Of a stretch of 64,000 nt of DNA, positions 31,474 to 38,432 are shown one piece after another. Numbering within the stretch: position 1 is the stretch's first letter; every line of letters starts with the position of its first letter. A model generated the notes under the pieces. It made no database searches. It saw nothing but the letters and a program-made list of their open reading frames with translations, and was not told where the DNA came from. The DNA is taken from positions 6,076,001-6,140,000 of the forward strand of contig NZ_CP108488.1 of assembly GCF_035987325.1 (NCBI RefSeq). Reading direction: 5' to 3'. A program made the translations under genes and the position numbers. This DNA is from Streptomyces sp. NBC_01244 (GTDB taxonomy: Bacteria > Actinomycetota > Actinomycetes > Streptomycetales > Streptomycetaceae).

Positions 31474-33159
31474 ATGACCGATACCGTCACCACCGCCCCG
31501 GCCCCCGCGCCACCCCGCCGGAGCTACGCGAAGCTCGCCGCCGACGAGAGCCGCGAGGACTACTCGCTCAGGTACGCGCCCCACTCCTTCCGCCGCTGGG
31601 GCCCCGGCACCGTCGCCGGCACCGCGCTCGGCGGCATCGCCTACCTCGCCGACTTCGCCATCGGCGCCTCCATCGTCTTCGCCTACGGCTTCACCAGCGG
31701 GGCCGCCGCGATCCTGGCGGCCGCCGCCGTCATCTTCCTGACCGGCATCCCCATCGCCCGTGCCTGCGCGAAGTACGGCCTGGACATGGACCTGGTCACC
31801 CGGGGCGCGGGGTTCGGGTACTTCGGTTCCACCCTCACCTCCCTCATCTACGCCTCCTTCACCTTCATCTTCTTCGCGCTCGAGGGCTCGATCATGGCGC
31901 AGGCCATGCACCAGGCCGTCGGCCTGCCGGTGGAGATCGGGTACCTGATCACCACGCTCATCGTCATCCCGATCGTCTTCAAGGGGATGGGCGCCCTCGC
32001 CAAGGTGCAGGCCTGGACCCAGCCGATCTGGCTGATCGGGCTGGTCCTGCCCTTCCTGGTGCTCGCCTTCGAGGCCCCCGACGCCTGGGGCGCCTTCGCG
32101 CACTTCGGCGGTACGGAGGGAGCCGGGTCCGGCTTCTCCTGGATCGGCTTCGGTTTCGGTACCGGCATCGCGCTCTCGCTCATCGCGCAGATCGGCGAGC
32201 AGGCCGACTACCTGCGGTTCATGCCCGCCAAGACCCCGGCCAACAGCCGCCGCTGGAACGTCGCCGTACTCGCCGCCGGCCCCGGCTGGGTGATCATCGG
32301 CGCCGCCAAGCAGCTCGGCGGGGCCTTCCTCGCCTTCGTCGCCCTGGAAGCCGTCGGCAAGACCCACGCGCTGGAGCCGATCGCCCCGCAGCTGGAGGCG
32401 CTGCGCCCTTGGCTCGGCGGTCTCGCGCTGCCCGTCGCCGCCCTGTTCGTCATCGTGTCCCAGATCAAGATCAACGTCACGAACGCCTACAGCGGCTCGC
32501 TGTCCTGGTCGAACTTCTTCTCCCGGGTGACCCACCGCCACCCCGGTCGCGTCTGGTACATCTTCCTCAACCTCGGCATCGCGCTGACGCTGATGGAGCT
32601 CGACATGTTCTCGATGCTCGGCAAGCTGCTGGGCTTCTACTCCAACGTCGGCATCGCCTGGATCGTCGCCGTCGCCGCCGACCTCGTGATCAACAAGCGG
32701 CTCGGGCTCAGCCCGCCGTACATCGAGTTCAAGCGGGCCTACCTCTACTCGGTCAACCCGGCCGGTTTCGGCTCGATGGTGATCGCTTCCACCGTCTCGA
32801 TCCTCGGCTTCTTCGGCCTTTTCGGGACATATGCCGAGGCCTTCTCCACCTTCATCGCGGCCGGACTCGCGCTCGTCCTCTGCCCGCTGATCGCCTGGGC
32901 GACGAAGGGGAAGTACTACCTGGCCAGGCCGAACACGGTCAACGGCCCGGACGTGGCCGTCGAAGACGTCACCGCCACGCACCTCTGCGCCGTCTGCGAG
33001 TCCGCGTACGAGCTCCCGGACATCGCCGACTGCCCCGTCGTCTCCGGCCCGATCTGCTCGCTCTGTTGTTCCCTCGACGCGACCTGCGGGGACGTCTGCA
33101 GGAAGGAGAACGCGGGCGGCGCCGTAATCCTGCCGCTGCCGACCGTGCGCGGGCTCTGA
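31474..33159 (+). CDS. NCS1-family (purine/cytosine type) permease with cysteine-rich C-terminal tail
   Basis: 561 residues. About twelve TM helices with the NCS1 pattern: DYSLRYAPHSFRRW entry, GFGYFGSTLTSL, QIGEQADYLRFM and SQIKINVTNAYSGSLSWSNF. These fit proton- or sodium-coupled uptake of nucleobases or related small molecules. After the last TM (about 485) comes a cytosolic tail (about 500-545) with nine cysteines, including CAVC, ADC, CSLCC and TCGDVC, likely metal-binding and not part of ordinary NCS1 transporters. I recall a similar tail in proteobacterial permease-histidine kinase hybrids. Start ATG 31474; TACCTT 8 bases upstream suggests a leaderless message. Confidence 0.88.
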   Translation: MTDTVTTAPAPAPPRRSYAKLAADESREDYSLRYAPHSFRRWGPGTVAGTALGGIAYLADFAIGASIVFAYGFTSGAAAILAAAAVIFLTGIPIARACAKYGLDMDLVTRGAGFGYFGSTLTSLIYASFTFIFFALEGSIMAQAMHQAVGLPVEIGYLITTLIVIPIVFKGMGALAKVQAWTQPIWLIGLVLPFLVLAFEAPDAWGAFAHFGGTEGAGSGFSWIGFGFGTGIALSLIAQIGEQADYLRFMPAKTPANSRRWNVAVLAAGPGWVIIGAAKQLGGAFLAFVALEAVGKTHALEPIAPQLEALRPWLGGLALPVAALFVIVSQIKINVTNAYSGSLSWSNFFSRVTHRHPGRVWYIFLNLGIALTLMELDMFSMLGKLLGFYSNVGIAWIVAVAADLVINKRLGLSPPYIEFKRAYLYSVNPAGFGSMVIASTVSILGFFGLFGTYAEAFSTFIAAGLALVLCPLIAWATKGKYYLARPNTVNGPDVAVEDVTATHLCAVCESAYELPDIADCPVVSGPICSLCCSLDATCGDVCRKENAGGAVILPLPTVRGL

Positions 33160-33179
33160 ACCGGCGCGCACGGCCCACT

Positions 33180-33203
33180 CGTACGCATGGCCGGATGCGT
33201 ACG
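33180..33203 (+). terminator. Candidate terminator after the NCS1 permease
   Basis: Nine-bp perfect stem (33180-33188 with 33195-33203) around GGCCGG, 21 bases after the stop. No T-run follows. It could instead be an operator for the SPOR gene. Confidence 0.5.
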
Positions 33204-33319
33204 CCTGCGAGGTACCTCTTCGTGAAAAACCGTATCCGCTGAGTAAAGGTCGGGCGTACGCTCGGGCATATGCGCAATGCGGTTTCCCGGGCAGGTACGT
33301 CGGCGGAGGGTGAAACGCG

Positions 33320-33523
33320 ATGAACGACAGCGGTGCCCTGCTCCCGTGGCTGGTCATACGTGAGGACGACAACGGCAACCGCTACCGGGTGGGCCGGTAC
33401 TCCACCCGGGCCGAGGCCCAGAAGGTCGCCGACAGCCTCGAAAGCAGAGGGCACAAGCAGCTCTACTGGATCGAGCGGCTCGGCCAGGACAGCACCGCAG
33501 GCCGGACCGGCACGAGGAACTGA
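33320..33523 (+). CDS. SPOR-domain-like miniprotein
   Basis: 67 residues. WLVIREDDNGNRYRVGRYSTRAEAQKVADSLESRGHK matches the sequence pattern of half a SPOR fold annotated in Streptomyces as SPOR domain-containing protein. It has no signal peptide or TM helix, so it cannot bind septal wall from outside. Good GGAGGGTG ribosome-binding site before ATG 33320. Role unknown. Confidence 0.8.
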   Translation: MNDSGALLPWLVIREDDNGNRYRVGRYSTRAEAQKVADSLESRGHKQLYWIERLGQDSTAGRTGTRN

Positions 33524-33564
33524 GCAGTGCGGCGCACCCGTCGCCGCTGCCATAGGCTCCGCCC

Positions 33565-34044
33565 ATGACTGTACGAGTGGTCGTGGGCGGAGCCCTTTGT
33601 CATGAGGGGCGCCTGCTGGCCGCCCGCCGGAGCGCGCCCCCGGAGCTCGCCGGCCGCTGGGAGCTCCCGGGCGGCAAGGCCGAGCCGGGCGAATCCGTAC
33701 CCGAGGCGCTCGTACGGGAGCTGCGCGAGGAGCTCGGCGTGGAGACCGAGGCGCTGGAGCGGATCCCGGGGGAGTGGCCGCTGAAGCCCGGCCTCGTCCT
33801 GCACGTGTGGACGGCCCGGCTGCTCTCGGGCGATCCGCGCCCGCTGGAGGACCACGACGAGCTGCGCTGGCTGCGGCCCGAGGAGCTGGACTCGGTGGAC
33901 TGGCTCGACCAGGACCGCCCGGCCGTCGCCGAGGCCGGCCGCAGGCTGAGCGCCGGTGCGGACGCCGAAGCCCGAGCCCACGCCCACGCCGACTCCCACG
34001 CCGACGCACACGACGGGGTTCGCGGGGGCCGCGGGGGCGCGTGA
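33565..34044 (+). CDS. MutT-type Nudix hydrolase
   Basis: 159 residues. The Nudix box GGKAEPGESVPEALVRELREELGV (about residues 34-57, cited here only as GX5EX7REUXEEXGU) is complete, preceded by ELAGRWELPGGK. It resembles 8-oxo-dGTP diphosphatases that clean the nucleotide pool. The C-terminal 30 residues are a low-complexity Ala/His/Asp tail (HAHADSHADAHD). ATG at 33565, 41 bp after the SPOR gene. Confidence 0.92.
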   Translation: MTVRVVVGGALCHEGRLLAARRSAPPELAGRWELPGGKAEPGESVPEALVRELREELGVETEALERIPGEWPLKPGLVLHVWTARLLSGDPRPLEDHDELRWLRPEELDSVDWLDQDRPAVAEAGRRLSAGADAEARAHAHADSHADAHDGVRGGRGGA

Positions 34045-34091
34045 CGCGCACGCGCTAGGCCGTCTGCGCCACAGTGCGCCGGTCCGTGGGG

Positions 34092-34161
34092 ACTCGAGTG
34101 GTACGACGCCGTGAATATCGGGTATGTCGCTATTAATCCCTATCTCGTACTTGTACTCGAG
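34092..34161. promoter_or_regulatory. Inverted repeat around an AT-rich promoter-like stretch
   Basis: CTCGAGT (34093-34099) and GTACGA (34101-34106) are complemented by TCGTAC (34145-34150) and ACTCGAG (34155-34161), flanking an AT-rich segment (ATATCGGG to TATTAATCCC). It ends 50 bp before the RsbW-like gene and looks like paired operator half-sites around a promoter. Confidence 0.4.
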
Positions 34162-34211
34162 GTTCTGTTCTCCCTGTCGAACCGGACTGGGGTCGCCAGC
34201 CGGCCCGGGAA

Positions 34212-34640
34212 GTGATCGGCGTGATCGACACAGACGGTGAATGCGCCGAATGGGCCTTTCCCGCCGAACCGGGTGCCGTCCGCACCGCCCGCCACGCGGT
34301 GCGCGGCACTCTTCGCGACTGGGGTCTCGACTCCGTCGGCGACGTCACCGTACTGCTGGTCAGCGAGCTGGTCACCAACTCCCTGCGGTACGCCTCAGGA
34401 CCCATCGGAGTCCGTCTCGTACGGCGCAATCCAGCCGCCCGGGACGCTCCGTCGGGTCCGGCACTTCTCGTGGAGGTTTCGGATCCGCTTCCGGATCCAC
34501 CCCGCGAGCGCGTCGCCGCACCCGACGACGAAGGGGGCCGCGGACTCCACCTCGTGGCCGTCTCCGCACAGCGCTGGGGGACCCGTCACGGGAAGTCGGG
34601 CAAGACCGTGTGGTTCGAATTGGCTCTTCCTGGTGAGTAA
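34212..34640 (+). CDS. RsbW-like ATP-binding protein (HATPase_c_2)
   Basis: 142 residues. A lone GHKL ATPase domain of the anti-sigma-factor kinase type: FPAEPGAVRTARHAVR opening, N box in LLVSELVTNSLRYA, G1 in DPLPDPP, G2 in DEGGRGLHLV and an ending GKTVWFELALPG. Proteins like this phosphorylate anti-anti-sigma factors or hold sigma factors. The next gene carries the same domain at its C-terminus along with a SpoIIE phosphatase, suggesting a shared switch. GTG start at 34212 with GGGAA upstream. Confidence 0.88.
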   Translation: MIGVIDTDGECAEWAFPAEPGAVRTARHAVRGTLRDWGLDSVGDVTVLLVSELVTNSLRYASGPIGVRLVRRNPAARDAPSGPALLVEVSDPLPDPPRERVAAPDDEGGRGLHLVAVSAQRWGTRHGKSGKTVWFELALPGE

Positions 34641-34659
34641 CAAGGTGAGGGGCAGCCGA

Positions 34660-34705
34660 CGATCACAAAGCTTGGCTGGAAAACAACGGGATCTTTTTGT
34701 GATCG
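34660..34705. promoter_or_regulatory. Inverted repeat between the RsbW-like and SpoIIE genes
   Basis: CGATCACAAA (34660-34669) and TTTGTGATCG (34696-34705) are perfect complements with a 26-base AT-rich loop containing GGCTGGAAAACAACGGGATC. It could act as a terminator with a T-run (CTTTTTG) or as an operator. The transcript start of the phosphatase must lie after or inside it. Confidence 0.5.
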
Positions 34706-34789
34706 CGAAGGCCGTGTCGTAGAGCGCCGTGGTGCTGAATACTTCGGTCATGGCCGGTCCGGTTGCGGTGAGCTGGAGGGGACGGTCGC

Positions 34790-37426
34790 GTGAGCGAGAT
34801 ACCTGTACAGGCACATCAGGCCCGTGTGCCCGGGAAAGCGTCCGGGGAGACCTGGCGCGACTCCCTGTGGCACAGCAGCCCGCCTGGCTCGATATATGAC
34901 TACATAAAGGTCGCTTCCTTCTCGATCGGGCCCGACGGGCTGATCGACCAGTGGAGTCTGCGCGCCGAGGAACTCTTCGGGCTGACCGCGGCCGAGGCCG
35001 TCGGCCGTGACCCCGTCGACGCCTTCATGCCCCCGGAGCTGCGCGCCGGCGCACACCGCAGGGTGGCCGAGATTCTCGACGGCAAGGAATGGACGGGTCT
35101 GATCCCCTTCCGGATCCCCGGCGGCGACGGTGCGCACGGGGTGGCCGAGATCTATGTGATGCCGACCCAGACCGAAACCGCCGAGCGGGCCGCGCTCTGC
35201 GTCGTGGTCGACGTACGCGCGCTGCGCCGGATCGAATCCGATCTGGCCGCCTCGCAGGCGATATTCGGTCAATCTCCCTTCGGATTCCTGCTCTTCGGTA
35301 CGGACCTCACCGTGCAGCGGGCCAACCGCCGCTTCGCGACCGTCTTCGGCGGCGCCGCCGAGGAGCACCGCGGCCGCACCGTCCACGACTACCTGCCCGC
35401 GCACGAGGCCGACCGGATGGCCGAGGCCCTGCGCAGGGTCCTGGAAACCGGCGACTCGGTCAACGACCTCCAGATCACCGGCGCCGCCCCCGGCAGCCGG
35501 GACAACCGCCACTGGTCCATCAACCTCTACCGGGTCCACGGCGGCACCGGCCGCCCCATCGGGGTCGCCGGCATCGGCATCGACGTGACCCGCCGCCACC
35601 TCGCCGCCCGCGAGGCCGCCGGGGTCCGGCGCAACCTGGCCCTGCTCAACGAGGCCGGACACCGCATCGGCAACTCCCTCGACCTGGAGACCACCGCCCG
35701 CGAACTCCTCGACGTCACCGTCCCCGGCTTCTGCGACCTGGCCGCGGTCGACCTCTACCAGGGGCTGCTGCTCGGCGACGACGACCGCCCCGCCCGCCCG
35801 CAGGGCCCCGGCGTGCCCAGCCTGCCCGGCTACGGGCCCGGACGCGCGCCCTCGGCGCCCCTGCGGCGGGTGGCCTTCTCCTCGGCCGTGTCGGACGCGC
35901 CGCTGTCCGGTCCGGGCGCGCTGGTCTCCGTAGGGGAGGTGCACCGGTACCCGGCCGGTTCCCCGGGGGCCTTCGCCCTGCGCACGGCGCGGCCGCGGCT
36001 GGTGGAGGGCGGCGGACCCGAGTCCGGGGACCTCGTGCAGTCCACGCTCGTGGTGCCGCTGGTCGCGCACGACACGGTGGTCGGGCTCGCGCAGTTCTCC
36101 CGCACCAAGGGCAGCGAGCCCTTCGGCGAACGCGACCGGGCGGTCGCGGTGGAGCTCGCCGCGCGCGCCGCCGTCTGCATCGACAACGCGCGGCTCTACC
36201 GGCGCGAACACGAGCGCGCGCTGATACTCCAGCGCAGCCTGCTGCCCCCGGGCGACCCGGAGGCCGCCGGACTCGACATCGCCTGCCGCTACCTGCCGGG
36301 CAATGCCGCCACCGAGGTCGGTGGCGACTGGTTCGACGTCATCGAGTTGCCCGGGCACCGTACGGCGCTGGTCGTCGGCGACGTCATGGGCCGCGGACTG
36401 CGGGCCGCCGTCGCCATGGGCGAACTGCGCACCGCCGTACGGACCCTCGCGCTGCTGGACCTGGAACCGGCGGAGGTGCTGACCGCGCTGGACGAGATCG
36501 CCCGGGGCCTCGGCGCACCCGGCGGCTCCCAGCAGGCCTCCCGGGCCGCGCTGTACTCCCGGGACGCCGACCGCTCCGAGGTGTACCTCGCTACGTGCGT
36601 CTACGCCGTCTACGACCCGGTCACCCGGCGCTGCACCATCGCCAACGCCGGCCACATGCCGCCGGTGCTGGTCGAACCGGTGGAGGAGGGCGGTACGCCC
36701 CGCCCCGGACTGCTCCTGGAGATCCCGACCGGGATGCCGCTGGGCGTCGGCGGGGAACCCTTCGAGGAGGTCGAGGTCGAACTCCCCGAGGGAGCACTGC
36801 TCGCGCTCTACACCGACGGCCTCGTCGAATCACGGACGCACCCGCTGGAGGAGGGCCTGCGCGGTCTTCGGGACGCGCTGGCCGACCCGTCGCGCCCCCT
36901 GGAGGAGGTCTGCGACCACGTCCTGAACACCCTGGACACCCGGCACGGCGAGGACGACATCGCGCTGCTGATGGCCCGGGTCCAGGGCCTTCCGGTGGAC
37001 GCGGTCGGCGACTGGCAGCTCCCGCGCGAGGCACGCTCGGTGGGCCGGGCCCGCGAGCTGGCCCGGGCGAAGCTGCCCGCGTGGGGTCTGGAGGGACTGC
37101 TCGACACCACCGAACTCCTGGTGAGCGAGCTCGTGACGAACGCCCTGCGCTACGGCGAGGGCGAGATCCGGCTGCGCCTCCTGCTGGACCGGACCCTGGT
37201 CTGCGAGGTCTGGGACGCCAACCTGGTCCAGCCCCGCCGCCGCCGGGCTCGGGACACCGACGAGGGCGGCCGCGGCCTGCAGCTGGTCGGCCTGCTCTCC
37301 GCGGGCTGGGGCACCCGCCGCACCCACCGGGGCAAGACGGTCTGGTTCGAGCTCCCGCTCCCGGGCGCGGTGGCGGAATCGGTGACGGAACTGTCGGCGG
37401 AGCAACTGCTGAGCATGTACGGGTGA
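34790..37426 (+). CDS. PAS-PAS-GAF-SpoIIE phosphatase fused to an RsbW-like ATPase
   Basis: 878 residues. Two PAS domains (about 38-150, 155-270), a GAF domain (about 285-465), a PP2C/SpoIIE phosphatase (about 475-705, with LQRSLLPPG, ATEVGGDWFDV, GDVMGRGLRAA, NAGHMPPVL and YTDGLVE metal motifs) and a C-terminal HATPase_c_2 (about 745-870, SELVTNALRYG, GGRGLQL). It can thus both dephosphorylate and phosphorylate an anti-anti-sigma partner depending on signal. Cytoplasmic, no TM. GTG start at 34790 with GGAGGGG upstream. Typical of the many Streptomyces partner-switch phosphatases. Confidence 0.95.
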   Translation: MSEIPVQAHQARVPGKASGETWRDSLWHSSPPGSIYDYIKVASFSIGPDGLIDQWSLRAEELFGLTAAEAVGRDPVDAFMPPELRAGAHRRVAEILDGKEWTGLIPFRIPGGDGAHGVAEIYVMPTQTETAERAALCVVVDVRALRRIESDLAASQAIFGQSPFGFLLFGTDLTVQRANRRFATVFGGAAEEHRGRTVHDYLPAHEADRMAEALRRVLETGDSVNDLQITGAAPGSRDNRHWSINLYRVHGGTGRPIGVAGIGIDVTRRHLAAREAAGVRRNLALLNEAGHRIGNSLDLETTARELLDVTVPGFCDLAAVDLYQGLLLGDDDRPARPQGPGVPSLPGYGPGRAPSAPLRRVAFSSAVSDAPLSGPGALVSVGEVHRYPAGSPGAFALRTARPRLVEGGGPESGDLVQSTLVVPLVAHDTVVGLAQFSRTKGSEPFGERDRAVAVELAARAAVCIDNARLYRREHERALILQRSLLPPGDPEAAGLDIACRYLPGNAATEVGGDWFDVIELPGHRTALVVGDVMGRGLRAAVAMGELRTAVRTLALLDLEPAEVLTALDEIARGLGAPGGSQQASRAALYSRDADRSEVYLATCVYAVYDPVTRRCTIANAGHMPPVLVEPVEEGGTPRPGLLLEIPTGMPLGVGGEPFEEVEVELPEGALLALYTDGLVESRTHPLEEGLRGLRDALADPSRPLEEVCDHVLNTLDTRHGEDDIALLMARVQGLPVDAVGDWQLPREARSVGRARELARAKLPAWGLEGLLDTTELLVSELVTNALRYGEGEIRLRLLLDRTLVCEVWDANLVQPRRRRARDTDEGGRGLQLVGLLSAGWGTRRTHRGKTVWFELPLPGAVAESVTELSAEQLLSMYG

Positions 37427-37564
37427 GCGGGGCCGGGTGAGCCGGGCCGGGTGAGTACGTACGGGTAGGAGGTCCGGGCCCTCGGCGTCAGGGTCCGCAG
37501 CCCCTGGTGACACACGCGTACGGGCCGCCCCCGGCAGGCGGAGCGGCCCGCACCGGCAGTTCGG

Positions 37565-38284
37565 TCAGGCGGCTTTGCCGGTCTTCAGGGCGGCCAGCCG
37601 GGCCTCGATCTCCGAGGTCTTGCCGAGGTCGTCCAGCGACTCGAACTGGGCGTCCAGGGAGGAGGCGGCCAGCTCCTGCTTGCCCAGGGCCATGGCCTCC
37701 TCGCGGCGGACCTTCTCCTCGAAGCGGGTGATGTCACTGGTCGGGTCCATCACGTCGATGTTCTTGACCGCGTCCATCATCGTGTTCTGCGCCTGCGCGG
37801 TCTTGGCCCGCGAGACCAGCTCGTCGCGCTTCGCCGTCAGCTCCGTCAGCTTGGTCTTCATCGAGTCCAGGCCCGACTTCAGCTTGTCCACCACCTCGGT
37901 CTGGGCGGCGATCGTCGGCGCGGCCGTGGTCGCCTCCTTCTCCGACTGCATCTGGCGGCCGAGGGCGACCTTCGCGAGGTTGTCGAACTTGTCGGCGTCG
38001 GCGGCCGACCCGGACGTCCGCAGCTCGTCGGCCTTCTTGCTCGCCGCGAGGGCCTTGCCGCCCCACTCCGCGGCCGCGTCCACGTCCTCCTTGTGGTCCG
38101 CCTCCAGCATCCGCAGATTGCCGATGGTGGTGGCGACGGCCTGCTCCGCCTCGGAGATGTTGTTCGTGTAGTCGCGGATGAGCTGGTCCAGCATCTTCTG
38201 CGGGTCCTCCGCCTGGTCCAGCAGGGAGTTGATGTTGGCCTTGGCGAGCTGGGTGACGCGGCCGAGGATGCTCTGCTTGCTCAT
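37565..38284 (-). CDS. pspA: PspA/IM30 family phage-shock protein
   Basis: 239 residues, mostly coiled coil. It starts MSKQSILGRVTQLAKANINSLLDQAEDPQKMLDQLI, with an N-terminal amphipathic helix, then heptads to about 200 and a short C-terminal helix. ESCRT-III-fold membrane-protective protein that coats stressed inner membrane. ATG 38284 is the family start; the open frame upstream is artefactual low-complexity. It is downstream of the TPM gene on the same strand with 148 bp between, a conserved pairing. Confidence 0.93.
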   Translation of the reverse strand: MSKQSILGRVTQLAKANINSLLDQAEDPQKMLDQLIRDYTNNISEAEQAVATTIGNLRMLEADHKEDVDAAAEWGGKALAASKKADELRTSGSAADADKFDNLAKVALGRQMQSEKEATTAAPTIAAQTEVVDKLKSGLDSMKTKLTELTAKRDELVSRAKTAQAQNTMMDAVKNIDVMDPTSDITRFEEKVRREEAMALGKQELAASSLDAQFESLDDLGKTSEIEARLAALKTGKAA

Positions 38285-38346
38285 GTGCGGTGTCTCCTTG
38301 GGGACGGGGAAGCGGGGATGGGGGAACGGGGGAGAACGCGGGAAGC

Positions 38347-38374
38347 GGGGAACGGGGAACGGGGAACGGGGAAC
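38347..38374 (+). repeat. Heptamer tandem repeat between pspA and the TPM gene
   Basis: ggggaac is repeated four times exactly, with degenerate copies on both sides (about 38300-38380). It lies in the 5' leader or promoter of pspA. Such a run could vary in length and alter spacing of promoter elements. Confidence 0.85.
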
Positions 38375-38396
38375 GGTGGGAAGGTCCCTGCGAAGG

Positions 38397-38415
38397 GGGG
38401 GCCTGCGAGGCCCCC
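38397..38415 (-). terminator. Small hairpin after the TPM gene
   Basis: Eight-bp GC stem (38397-38404 with 38408-38415) with GCG loop, 18 bases after the TPM stop. It may attenuate read-through into pspA. Confidence 0.45.
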
Positions 38416-38432
38416 GGGAAGCGGTGTGTGCG

